Assembly: GCA_029881255.1 (NCBI GenBank)
Contig: JAOUMY010000007.1
Span: 62,001 to 126,000 of the forward strand
DNA length: 64,000 nucleotides
From: Gammaproteobacteria bacterium
GTDB taxonomy: Bacteria; Pseudomonadota; Gammaproteobacteria; S012-40
Reading direction: 5' to 3'
A program made the translations under genes and the position numbers. A model generated the notes under the pieces. That model was not told where the DNA came from and searched no databases. It worked only from the letters and a program-made list of their open reading frames with translations. Below are positions 51,373-60,855 of this stretch, piece by piece. Each line of letters opens with the position of its first letter. The stretch's first letter is position 1.

Positions 51373-51400
51373 GGAATATTCGCCTCTGCCAGGCGTTATT
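51373..51400 (+). promoter_or_regulatory. Candidate ECF promoter of the secreted protein
   Basis: GGAATA, 16 bases, GTTATT, about 48 bases upstream of the ATG at 51448. Similar to the motif before the sigma gene. Confidence 0.45.
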
Positions 51401-51447
51401 GAAACAGGACCCTTGGAGGGTATATCCACTATTACAGGAGAAATTCA

Positions 51448-51975
51448 ATGAGTAAACACCTTATTGTTAGTTGCTTGATGGGATGCATGGTCGCTTCCGC
51501 GTCGCTCGCGATGGCGCACGAAGAAATGGGACAGGAACTGGAGTTTAAGCTCCATAGTCTCAATGATTCCGGCGTGGAAGGGGAGGTCGAGCTTAAACTG
51601 CGCGGGCACACATTGTATGTCGAATTAGAAGTGTCCGGTTTGGAAATTGGCAAACCCCATCCACAACACATACATGGCCACGAAAATCAAAGTGTGCCAG
51701 CCAGTTGCCCGAGTATCGATGCGGACGCCAATGGTGACGGCCTTGTTTCTGTAGCCGAAGGTCTTCCGAACTATGGTCCAATTATACTTCCACTCACCCC
51801 TTTTAATCTTGTCGATGCGGGAGGGGAGTTAAATTATCGGGCAAGTTTCGAAATTGAGGTAGACAAGCTTCAACCACTGAACAAGCGAGCAATTGTGGTT
51901 CACGGTATGACAGTTGGGAGTGTGTATATTCCCAGTCTGCCTGTCGCCTGTGGTGTTGTTGAGTTAGACGACTAA
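51448..51975 (+). CDS. Secreted CHRD-like protein with EF-hand-type loop
   Basis: 175 residues. Signal peptide ending LAMA. Beta-rich body resembling CHRD/SOD-like domains (LRGHTLYVELEVSGL, HPQHIHGHE) with a calcium-type loop DADANGDGLVSVAEG. RBS AGGAG. Divergent from the ECF sigma pair and probably its target. Confidence 0.7.
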   Translation: MSKHLIVSCLMGCMVASASLAMAHEEMGQELEFKLHSLNDSGVEGEVELKLRGHTLYVELEVSGLEIGKPHPQHIHGHENQSVPASCPSIDADANGDGLVSVAEGLPNYGPIILPLTPFNLVDAGGELNYRASFEIEVDKLQPLNKRAIVVHGMTVGSVYIPSLPVACGVVELDD

Positions 51976-51982
51976 GGTGTGA

Positions 51983-52028
51983 GTGCTGGACTCCTGATAT
52001 GCCGTAATGGCATTCAGGAGACCAGCAC
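51983..52028. terminator. Long hairpin between convergent genes
   Basis: GTGCTGG-A-CTCCTG ... CAGGAG-A-CCAGCAC with an inner ATGCC/GGCAT. No T-run, so a terminator role on either strand is likely but not proven. Confidence 0.5.
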
Positions 52029-52064
52029 CGCTCAAACGTTCATTGCAAGACAATTACCCTAAAT

Positions 52065-52781
52065 CTATTTTTCAGCGCCAACAACGAGTTCGAGATATTC
52101 GATTACGTTATCTGACGAATGGACGATATCGTGGTTGAGAGTTTGCAGCCGATCTGCAATGACCTTGAATTGTTTACCAGCGTCACCGGCACGCGAGGCG
52201 ACGATTTTGGAATTGATGGAAATAATGTCCATCTGATGGCTAATCTTTTTAATACTTTGTATAGCGGTTAGAACGGTCTCGCTTTGTCGAACCAGGTCTG
52301 AGCGTTGGTAGGCACTGTATTCGTGAAACGCAGATTCAAATATCTGGGTGATTTCGTTGAGACAGTCAAGTACTGGGTTAGCCGTATATAGGACCATTTC
52401 ATCCAATGTTTTCTGAGAAATCGGAATAGCATTCGATAAATCTGAATGAAAGCTCTCTACGTCGCGTATAAAGTTGTTAATCAGCTTCTCTGCACCTCCC
52501 TTGTTTAGCTTTTCCACGAGTCGTTCATGACGGATACAGGGGATTTTTTCACCTTGGTTACCGTTTAATATATTGTTTTGGCATGTTATGAATAAATTAA
52601 TGGTAGTCCGTAGGAGCGACAGAGAAGTGCTGAGTTTGTCACCCTTATCGTGTTCGAGAAGCATGTGACAGTGCAGAACAAGTAGGATGATGCGTTGCGA
52701 CAGCATGCGTTGTCTGCCGCTGATATTGATCAGTGTGCTGAAGGCTTCGCTCGTTAAATTATCAACATCTTTCCAGTTCAT
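52065..52781 (-). CDS. Soluble PilJ-like sensor/signalling protein
   Basis: 238 residues, no membrane helix. The N-terminal part has the PilJ/NIT-type motif INISGRQRMLSQRI, and the C-terminal part resembles a short methyl-accepting signalling tip (MDIISINSKIVASRAGDAGKQ). A cytoplasmic stand-alone version; no chemotaxis genes adjoin it. Confidence 0.65.
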   Translation of the reverse strand: MNWKDVDNLTSEAFSTLINISGRQRMLSQRIILLVLHCHMLLEHDKGDKLSTSLSLLRTTINLFITCQNNILNGNQGEKIPCIRHERLVEKLNKGGAEKLINNFIRDVESFHSDLSNAIPISQKTLDEMVLYTANPVLDCLNEITQIFESAFHEYSAYQRSDLVRQSETVLTAIQSIKKISHQMDIISINSKIVASRAGDAGKQFKVIADRLQTLNHDIVHSSDNVIEYLELVVGAEK

Positions 52782-53103
52782 AAGAATACGGGTACAAGGG
52801 TTCTGAACATTGAGTCATTATTACCTGTGTAGATAGATCTGTTTTAAGAATGAATACATCAATCTATTCAAGGTATCTCTATTTTTATATAGCGGTATTG
52901 TTTACATGTAGATTGAGTAATTCAGCAGAGAAATAGGCGTCTGCGATAACCAGGCTATAGACTTTGGGATTTTCCGTATAGCCAAGAGATAGGAAACAAC
53001 TTAAAACAGGTCTTGATAATCAAAACGGAGTCTTGGGCCAGGTTTGTGTATTGTTAAGCGCAGTAAAGGCGAGGTGGATACACTCAACAGGAAAATATCG
53101 GGA
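52782..53103. other. Intergenic region, nothing recognised
   Basis: 322 bases without a coding frame or clear regulatory element. Confidence 0.5.
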
Positions 53104-54090
53104 CTAACTATTATCGGCGTAGCTGGTGCGGACTATGACATTCCCTGTTTTGCGGTGGCTACCTACATACTCATAGGCAGCGACAATATCGTCTAAAGCG
53201 TATTCGCGATCTATGAGTGCAGAAAATTTTCCTTGAATCATCAAATCGACGATCACTTTTAGCGTGTCGGCTACATCTGATGGAAACGGAAATAGTGTTT
53301 CACGAAATCCGATGAAAGGCTTGATTATGCTAGTTACGGCTGGTAGCCAGATGTTTTCTCGATGGTCACCAAGGTCTGACGCGATAAATTTGCCGCCGCG
53401 TTTTATAAGACGAAAACATTTAAAAAACGATGTGCGTCCTACAGCATCAAATACAAAATCATATTGAATCTCATCCTGAGTGAAATCCTCCTTCGTATAG
53501 TCAACTACCTTGTCTGCGCCAAGCTGACGCATGAGATCCACGTGGCGAGTGGATACTACCGCAGTCACGTGGAGGTCCATCGCCTTAAGCAGTTGGACAG
53601 CGGCAGAACCGATGGCACCGGAAGCGCCATAAACCAAGGCATTTTGACCGGCTCTCAGACGGATCTTTTTTATGCCGCTATAGGCATAGTGCGCACCTTC
53701 ACTACAAGCGACCGCCTGACGGCAGTTAATTCCTTCCGGGATTGAAGTGAGAAAGCGGGGATGGATACATGTGTATTCAGCCTGAGTTGCACCACCAATA
53801 TCTTTAAATCCAAATACCCGTTGCCCAACTTGATACCCTCGAACATTTTCACCCACAGCTGAAATAACACCGGAAAATTCGCCTCCAGGTATAGCAAATT
53901 TGGGTTTGAACAAACCGGTAATCATGCGTCCTAAAAAGGGGATAGCTTGAATTGCGGCGCTATCGGTGCGATTGACGGTGCAGTAGTGTATTTGAATCTG
54001 TACTTCATCTTCTTCTGGTGACGGTACATCACGTTCTTCGATAAGAAGAACTGAGGGTGGACCGTATTTGTAGTGAACGGCGGCTTTCAT
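53104..54090 (-). CDS. MDR-family NAD(P)-dependent oxidoreductase (quinone reductase-like)
   Basis: About 328 residues from the ATG at 54090 (a TTG at 54102 is less likely). GroES-like domain with PGGEFSGVISAVG, then a Rossmann domain YGASGAIGSAAVQL. No structural or catalytic zinc cysteines, so the zinc-free quinone oxidoreductase branch. Substrate unknown. Confidence 0.9.
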   Translation of the reverse strand: MKAAVHYKYGPPSVLLIEERDVPSPEEDEVQIQIHYCTVNRTDSAAIQAIPFLGRMITGLFKPKFAIPGGEFSGVISAVGENVRGYQVGQRVFGFKDIGGATQAEYTCIHPRFLTSIPEGINCRQAVACSEGAHYAYSGIKKIRLRAGQNALVYGASGAIGSAAVQLLKAMDLHVTAVVSTRHVDLMRQLGADKVVDYTKEDFTQDEIQYDFVFDAVGRTSFFKCFRLIKRGGKFIASDLGDHRENIWLPAVTSIIKPFIGFRETLFPFPSDVADTLKVIVDLMIQGKFSALIDREYALDDIVAAYEYVGSHRKTGNVIVRTSYADNS

Positions 54091-54336
54091 ATGATCGCGC
54101 AATTCTACAGCGCTCTCCAGACAACAACAAGCCCGACCCAGCCGAAGTTATCTCTAATGCGAATTGTAATAGGCACGTTTGTGAAATCAATCATCGACGT
54201 CAATATTGGGTTGTAAATATTTGTAAATAGATGATTCCCTTACATCATAAATACTATTTATTGAGCCGATATACCCTGATAACGTTTCGCTTAATTTGTC
54301 GTATGCAAAACAGACCATCGACCAGGCAAATATATT

Positions 54337-55209
54337 ATGACCAATAATAGTGCATTAGTAATTCGCGAAGTAGCCCATAGAAGAAAAATTCTATTCGTAG
54401 ACGACGAGTTGAACATAATAAATTCTCTCAAGCGCTGTTTTAGAGGGGTTGGCTATGAAATACATTCCGCAACGTCAGCTAGAGAAGCACTTGAGATACT
54501 GAAGTTGCATGAAATTGGTGTGGTTTTGTCTGACCAACGAATGCCGCAAATGACAGGGGTAGAGTTTTTAAGTCAGGTTAAAGAACTATATCCGGAAACC
54601 ATCAGAATAGTGCTAAGTGGGTATACTGAACTAGACTCCATTACAGACGCGATAAACAAAGGCTCAGTTTACAAATTTCTTACAAAGCCTTGGGATGATG
54701 ATCTGTTAAAGAGGCGCGTTGAAGAGGCATTTCAAGCCTATGAAATGAGCCGGGAAAAAGATCGGCTGGGTAAAGAGCTGGCAGACGTAAACATGGAACT
54801 GAAGGCCTACAACAAACAGCTGCGAAGGCTCGCAGATGAAAAAACTGTTGAGGCTATGCGTAGCGTTTATGCACTATCGCTTTCACAGGAAATATTGGAG
54901 GCACTTCCTACAGGCATCATTAGCGTTGACAGTTTGGGATTTGTTTCGATGGCTAATGAAGGACTGCTGTCAATGTTTGATCTGCAGCAATACAGGCTAC
55001 CGGGAATGTCAATGGAAAATATCCCGGGCCATTTGAAGTCACTAGTAAAGAAGATGTTCTCCATGGAAGAACTTGATAAGAAATTTCGAGTAAGGGATCG
55101 AATTTATCGGGTAAGAGTAAACAGTTTTGGAGAGAAAGATGATGTCGGAAAAATATTTATGATTGATGTGGAAAGTGGAATTACATCTGATGTTAGGGAA
55201 ATAGGATGA
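54337..55209 (+). CDS. Response regulator with PAS-like C-terminal domain
   Basis: 290 residues. Receiver with FVDDELN, phospho-acceptor Asp66 in LSDQRMP, and the KPW motif (FLTKPWDDD). A coiled linker (about 145-175) leads to a PAS-like domain (ILEALPTGIISVDSLGFVS). First gene of a three-gene signalling operon; the next gene starts 6 bases later. Confidence 0.88.
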   Translation: MTNNSALVIREVAHRRKILFVDDELNIINSLKRCFRGVGYEIHSATSAREALEILKLHEIGVVLSDQRMPQMTGVEFLSQVKELYPETIRIVLSGYTELDSITDAINKGSVYKFLTKPWDDDLLKRRVEEAFQAYEMSREKDRLGKELADVNMELKAYNKQLRRLADEKTVEAMRSVYALSLSQEILEALPTGIISVDSLGFVSMANEGLLSMFDLQQYRLPGMSMENIPGHLKSLVKKMFSMEELDKKFRVRDRIYRVRVNSFGEKDDVGKIFMIDVESGITSDVREIG

Positions 55210-55215
55210 AGGCTA

Positions 55216-57471
55216 ATGGTTGAGAATGTGTCGACCTCAATAACCTATGATCCTCTGCTTTTTTCAGCATCATTTGCGATCGCATTGCTTATTTCATTGG
55301 CCTCAGTGCATTTGGCTTATGTGCTAGAAGGATCTGGAAAAGTACGATATGTGCTAACAGGAGTTGTTTTCGGGATTGGTGTTTGGACGACACACTATAT
55401 AGGAATGGAGGCAGTTAACGGTAGCATGAGGATGGACTACAATGTGTCACTAACCGCAGTTTCTTTACTGCCTGCAGTATTTGTATCGATGTTTGCATAC
55501 CGAGAATTGTTTGTAGGCTTTAGCTATCGCGGCCGTATGATACGTTCTGCTATGCTATTCTCGTTGGCAATTTCCAGCATGCACTATTTAGGTATGTACG
55601 CAGTAGAGCTGAACGGAGTCACAAATTATTCGGCACAAATGGTCATTCTTTCGGTTCTGATCCCCATTTTAATTTGCGGTGTTACTTTTTCCTATTTTTC
55701 GAAACGATGGGAAGGAAAAGCGATAAGGTTTCCACAGAAGATACTGTTGTCGGTAGCATTGTCCCTAGCAATCGGTTCAATGCATTATATTGCAATGGAA
55801 TCGATAGAATATATTCCGCATGAAATTGATAAAAAGGGTGATGGACTTGTTGGTGAATCTGAAAACGTAGAAAATATTATGCTGTTTGTAGATGTGGCCA
55901 TAATTGGCACTCTTATTGTGGTGTTAATGTTTATCTCAAGCTATTTCAGATTTGTCAGAAACAAGTATTCGACAGAAAATAGGAAATTAGAAGAAATTGT
56001 TAAAAATAGAACAGAGGACTTAACTCAACTCCTTCTCGCTAACGATGAACAAATGATGCGCCTAGCCCAAATTAATGTGCGAATGACTTTGTTGAACGAG
56101 ACAGCGAGAAATCTAAGACAGGCTGACAAGATCTATCAGGAAACTGAGGACGAAGGTGTTTACTATAAATTTGTAATAAGAAATATTCAAGAAGCAACCA
56201 GCGCAGAAATGGGAGCTCTTGTTTTACTCGATAACGATGGGCGATGTAGCGAAATTGTAACTGCAGGTGTGGCTGATCAAATAGAGAGCAAGATTGGCGT
56301 GTTTCCAACGGGATCTGGGATGTTTAAAGATTACGGACAGTATGATATGGCAGTAAGAATTTCGTCAGAGGAAGCAAAGGACAAGTTTTCACCAGTGCCT
56401 GATGGTCATCCGCCCGTCAGAAATCTGATGTTACAGGCAGTTACTCTCAATGACTCTGTTTGTGGAATTATCATGCTTGCAAATAAGGAGGGGGGTGGAG
56501 ACTTTAGCGGAGACGATGAAAAGATGTTGTCTTTCTATGTAGCGGAGGTAGCCCAGTCTTTTCATATTAATTTGCTGATGCAATCGATTAGGCAGAGTAA
56601 TGACGACTTGATACTGGAAAAGCAAGAGCAGCAATCGCTTATTAACAGATTGCAGCAGGCAAAAGAACAACTATTGCAGTCAGAGAAAATGGCTTCCATA
56701 GGTCAGTTGGCAGCCGGCGTCGCGCATGAAATTAATAATCCAGTTGGTTATATCAACTCAAATATTAGTAGTCTAGACCAGTATGTGAAGGACCTGTTTT
56801 CTATATTAAAGATATACGAGTTGGCGGAATCCTCAATATCGGATGTAGATTTGATCTCGGAAATCGAAAGAAAGAAACGTGAGTATGATCTGGAATTTAT
56901 AAAGGAGGATATTGTTAATCTCGTTGATGAGTCACTTGAGGGTGTTACGCGAGTTAAACAAATAGTACAGGATCTGAAAGAGTTTTCTCATGTTGGGGAT
57001 GGCGAATGGCAGTGGACTGATCTGCACAAGTGTATAGATAGTACAATAAATATTGTTAACAATGAAATTAAGTACAAGGCAAAGGTTGTTAAGGATTACG
57101 GGAACCTGCCTTTAATAGAATGTTTTTCTTCTCAGTTGAATCAGGTGATTTTGAATCTTCTCGTCAATGCTGCGCACGCGATTGAGGATAGAGGAATTAT
57201 CAAAATCAAGACACGTGCGGAAAAAGAATATGTTGATATTGAGATAAGTGACAATGGAAAGGGAATAAAGAAGGAAAATATTAATCGTATATTTGATCCG
57301 TTTTTTACAACAAAACCTGTGGGTAAAGGTACAGGTTTAGGGCTGTCGCTTTCTTACGGTATTGTTCAAAAGCACAACGGAAAAATTCGTGTAAAAAGTA
57401 TTCTAGGCAAGGGAACGAAGTTCGCGATACGTCTACCAATTAACCAAACACAGCAAAGACTGGCTAGCTGA
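55216..57471 (+). CDS. MHYT-domain sensor histidine kinase
   Basis: 751 residues. Seven-helix MHYT sensor with THYIGM (about 59-64), MHYLGM (122-127) and MHYIAM (189-194), a motif linked to binding of copper or diatomic gases. A GAF-like domain follows (about 300-460), then HisKA with phospho-His504 in AHEINNP and an HATPase domain (NLLVNAAHAI, KGTGLGLSLS). Probably phosphorylates one or both neighbouring response regulators. Confidence 0.9.
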   Translation: MVENVSTSITYDPLLFSASFAIALLISLASVHLAYVLEGSGKVRYVLTGVVFGIGVWTTHYIGMEAVNGSMRMDYNVSLTAVSLLPAVFVSMFAYRELFVGFSYRGRMIRSAMLFSLAISSMHYLGMYAVELNGVTNYSAQMVILSVLIPILICGVTFSYFSKRWEGKAIRFPQKILLSVALSLAIGSMHYIAMESIEYIPHEIDKKGDGLVGESENVENIMLFVDVAIIGTLIVVLMFISSYFRFVRNKYSTENRKLEEIVKNRTEDLTQLLLANDEQMMRLAQINVRMTLLNETARNLRQADKIYQETEDEGVYYKFVIRNIQEATSAEMGALVLLDNDGRCSEIVTAGVADQIESKIGVFPTGSGMFKDYGQYDMAVRISSEEAKDKFSPVPDGHPPVRNLMLQAVTLNDSVCGIIMLANKEGGGDFSGDDEKMLSFYVAEVAQSFHINLLMQSIRQSNDDLILEKQEQQSLINRLQQAKEQLLQSEKMASIGQLAAGVAHEINNPVGYINSNISSLDQYVKDLFSILKIYELAESSISDVDLISEIERKKREYDLEFIKEDIVNLVDESLEGVTRVKQIVQDLKEFSHVGDGEWQWTDLHKCIDSTINIVNNEIKYKAKVVKDYGNLPLIECFSSQLNQVILNLLVNAAHAIEDRGIIKIKTRAEKEYVDIEISDNGKGIKKENINRIFDPFFTTKPVGKGTGLGLSLSYGIVQKHNGKIRVKSILGKGTKFAIRLPINQTQQRLAS

Positions 57472-57485
57472 CAGAGTATATATCT

Positions 57486-58874
57486 ATGAGTAATACAGCA
57501 GAAAAAATGGACTTTGATGATAAGGATGTCAACAAGGCGACAATATTGTTTGTAGACGATGAGAAAAATATATTGTCCTCGCTAAAAAGGCTGTTTAGAG
57601 GCTCAGGTTACCAGGTATACACAGCAGAAAGCGGCGCTGATGGTTTGAAGATAATCGAGCAGCACAATATAGACCTTGTAATTTCAGATATGCGTATGCC
57701 AAAAATGGATGGTGCGGAGTTTTTGGCAAAGGTAAAGGAATATAACTCGGAAATAGTAAGAATACTTCTTACCGGATATGCGGATATGGAGTCAACCGTA
57801 GATGCAATCAACAAGGGAGAAATATTTAAATATGTCAACAAGCCATGGGTAGATAGCGACTTGCTGCTATCTGTCAAAATCGGCCTCGAAAGAAAACGCA
57901 TGAAGGCCGAACAGGATAGGTTGCGTAAGCTAACACAACGACAAAACAAGGAACTAAAGTCCTTTAACGAAAGATTGGAGAAGAAGGTAAAAGAAAGAAC
58001 GCTGGATCTAAAAAAAGCAATGAAAAAACTTGAGGCTGCCAATGTGGTGCTAAAAGGCAGTTTTATGTCGTCTGTTCAGATGTTTAGCAGCTTACTGGAA
58101 CTACGCGGGGGAAAAAGAATGATAGGCCACTCAAGAAAGGTGGCTGAACATGCACGAGAAATTGCACTTGCAATGGGTATGGACCAGGAAGAGGCTCAGA
58201 CAATATTGTTTGCCGGGCTTTTACACGACATAGGGGAAATCGTATTGCCAGACTCACTGCTAAATAGGCCAACCCAAGCTATGAACACAGATGAAAAGCG
58301 TGAATTTGCCAAGCATGTGGTTACCGGGCAGGGAGCATTAATGAATCTCGCCACTTTCGAGGAAGTGGGAACGATAGTCCGCAGTCACCATGAGTTATAT
58401 GATGGTAGCGGTTACCCAGATGGATTGAAGGGTGACGAAATTCCGGTAGGTGCGCGCATAATATGCCTCGTGAGCGACTATTACGCTTTGCAGGAAGGAG
58501 GGATGATGTCGCATAGGCTACCGGCTTCCGAAGCAAGGGAATATATACACCGAAATAAGATTAAACGCTATGATCCAAAAGTTGTGACTATATTCATGGC
58601 CCCTTATCAGGATCAGACTAAAACGGTACAAACCGGCTCGAATGAGATGGATGTTCCGACTGATAAACTCAAACCGGGAATGTTACTTGCCAAAGATTTG
58701 TTAAGCCCTGAAGGAATGTTGCTCATACCAAATGGGACTAAGCTCGATAATCCACTGATAGATCGTATTCGGAATTTCGAGAAATCCATAAATAGAAGCA
58801 TGAAGGTTTGTATTCTACTGGAAAAATTTGATAGTGCAAAAGACGTGAAAGATTTTATGGTAAGAAAGCGCTAG
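57486..58874 (+). CDS. Response regulator with HD-GYP domain
   Basis: 462 residues. Receiver with FVDDEKN and Asp68 in ISDMRMP; coiled linker about 145-190; HD-GYP domain with GHSRKVAEHA, the metal pair H247-D248, HH in VRSHHELYDGSGYP. The motif reads HDIGE where HD-GYP enzymes normally have HDxGK. RpfG-like c-di-GMP phosphodiesterase is the likely role, with activity uncertain. A C-terminal PilZ-like or other domain is not clear. Confidence 0.88.
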   Translation: MSNTAEKMDFDDKDVNKATILFVDDEKNILSSLKRLFRGSGYQVYTAESGADGLKIIEQHNIDLVISDMRMPKMDGAEFLAKVKEYNSEIVRILLTGYADMESTVDAINKGEIFKYVNKPWVDSDLLLSVKIGLERKRMKAEQDRLRKLTQRQNKELKSFNERLEKKVKERTLDLKKAMKKLEAANVVLKGSFMSSVQMFSSLLELRGGKRMIGHSRKVAEHAREIALAMGMDQEEAQTILFAGLLHDIGEIVLPDSLLNRPTQAMNTDEKREFAKHVVTGQGALMNLATFEEVGTIVRSHHELYDGSGYPDGLKGDEIPVGARIICLVSDYYALQEGGMMSHRLPASEAREYIHRNKIKRYDPKVVTIFMAPYQDQTKTVQTGSNEMDVPTDKLKPGMLLAKDLLSPEGMLLIPNGTKLDNPLIDRIRNFEKSINRSMKVCILLEKFDSAKDVKDFMVRKR

Positions 58875-58988
58875 AAATCGCTGGCGCTGATGAAATGTCA
58901 GGTTATAGAGTAAGTGACCCCATGACATCAGCCACAAAACAGACCAATGCATCGAGCCACCTATCTACCGCCGCCCCCGTAATACGAC

Positions 58989-60254
58989 TTATTTAATTAT
59001 AAACTCCTTATCAAGTTTCTTAGGTACTGCGACGTTTTTAAGAGTGACATATTGGGGCAGGCCGTCTTTGTATTTAGGATAATCCTCACCTTTTATCAGC
59101 GGCTGTAAATACTCGCGACATTTCTTGGTAATACCGAAACCGTCTTTGCTGATATAGTCTGCAGGCATCATCTTCTCGACGTTAGCGACTTTTGAAAGCT
59201 CTGTTTTGCCAACAGTCCACTTGTAAGGTTTGTTTGATTTGCGAACTATTGTCGGCATTACCGCGTTTTCGCCTTTAAGCGCCAGCTCAACTGCGGCTTT
59301 ACCCATGGCATAGGCCTGATCGACGTCGGTCTTTGATGCGATGTGGCGTGCTGCGCGCTGTAGATAATCGGCCACGGCCCAGTGATACTTGTAGCCGAGT
59401 TTATCTTTGATCAATTGTGATATCACTGGCGCGACACCACCGAGTTGCGCATGACCAAAAGCATCTCTCAAGCCGGTTTCGGCGAGGAATTTTCCGTCGG
59501 CGTTACGCACACCTTCGGATACCACGATGGCACAGTAGCCATATTTCTTGACCGCTTCGTCGACCTTGGCGAGGAATTTCTTTTCGTCAAAAACGACTTC
59601 AGGAAACAAAATAACGTGTGGCGCATCACCTTCGTTTTCTGCGGCGAGACCACCGGCTGCGGCAATCCATCCGGCGTGACGACCCATAACTTCCATGACG
59701 AATACTTTTGTTGAGGTTTTGGCCATTGATGCGACATCAAAGGCCGCCTCACGTATCGATACGGCAACATATTTTGCAACCGAACCAAAACCAGGGCAGT
59801 TATCTGTTATGGGAAGATCATTATCCACGGTTTTGGGAACGCCGATACAAGTGATGGGATAGCCAAGCGTCTGGCCGATTTGCGAGACCTTGTGCGCTGT
59901 GTCCTGTGAATCACCGCCACCATTGTAAAAGAAGTAGCCGATATTATGTGCCTTGAATACCTCGATCAAACGCTCGTATTCGGCGCGATTCTGGTCTATG
60001 CCCTTCAATTTGTAGCGGCACGAGCCGAATGCGCCAGAAGGTGTATAGCGTAAGGCAGCAATTGCGCTGGCTGATTCCTTGCTGGTATCAATTAAGTCTT
60101 CGGTTAGCGCGCCTATGATGCCATTACGTCCGGCGTAGACTTTTCCTAGTTTGTTTTTGTTTTTTCGCGCGGTTTCGATAAGTCCGCATGCGGTGGCGTT
60201 GATGACGGCAGTTACACCGCCAGATTGGGCATAGAAAAGATTTTTTTTGCTCAT
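58989..60254 (-). CDS. pfp: 6-phosphofructokinase, pyrophosphate-dependent type
   Basis: About 421 residues from the ATG at 60254 (GGGAG upstream; the frame to 60311 adds no family sequence). Motifs NGGGDSQDTAHK and GVPKTVDNDL: Asp before the Ser and Lys in PKTVDND are the residues that mark PPi-dependent enzymes, where ATP-dependent ones have Gly in both places. MEVMGRHAGW binds fructose-6-phosphate. Would allow reversible glycolysis. Confidence 0.9.
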   Translation of the reverse strand: MSKKNLFYAQSGGVTAVINATACGLIETARKNKNKLGKVYAGRNGIIGALTEDLIDTSKESASAIAALRYTPSGAFGSCRYKLKGIDQNRAEYERLIEVFKAHNIGYFFYNGGGDSQDTAHKVSQIGQTLGYPITCIGVPKTVDNDLPITDNCPGFGSVAKYVAVSIREAAFDVASMAKTSTKVFVMEVMGRHAGWIAAAGGLAAENEGDAPHVILFPEVVFDEKKFLAKVDEAVKKYGYCAIVVSEGVRNADGKFLAETGLRDAFGHAQLGGVAPVISQLIKDKLGYKYHWAVADYLQRAARHIASKTDVDQAYAMGKAAVELALKGENAVMPTIVRKSNKPYKWTVGKTELSKVANVEKMMPADYISKDGFGITKKCREYLQPLIKGEDYPKYKDGLPQYVTLKNVAVPKKLDKEFIIK

Positions 60255-60855
60255 TAAAGCACACTCCCTGGGTTCGAAAAGAATTCTTTTCCACAGAGGC
60301 GTAAAGGACACGACTTGATCGACGCGTTAGTGTTTTGGTGTCCTTTTTCTCTCCGGTCAAATCGTTGTGTGAGCACAACGTCGTTGTATTCGTGATTGGT
60401 CATAGCTGAGAGAAGCTGGTTTTCCCTGAGCCATATCAAATTGAAATCATTGTAAAGAAAATGACTCGGTGAGAATAGTCTTGTCACCAATAGAAATATT
60501 AATAGCGGAATTAAATCAGGTTGTAATGAACGCAATTAAGTCTGAATTGATGTTGGTGGTTACTGAGAGACGCATTTTCTATCTTCGGCTAATGGAGGAA
60601 TACCAGAGTCCGTGAATGAATTCGCCTGTAAAGTTTCTTATCGATTAAGCCTGCCTCCATGCGGTCGCGTACACGAAGAAAAATAGTGTTGGGAGTAAAC
60701 ACCAATTAGTGGGGGATTACACCCATTTTTACAGTCGATATTGATCTATTGGAATATCTTTCGGTACCAAGCTATTGGAAAAACAACAAAATACCAGATT
60801 GGCACGAATAGTGGTGTATGGAAAATTCCTATAGTTAAGTTTGAAAGGAATAAAA
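60255..60855. other. Intergenic region, no gene seen
   Basis: 601 bases between the divergent pfp and exported propeller genes. No RNA motif recognised. Confidence 0.45.
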
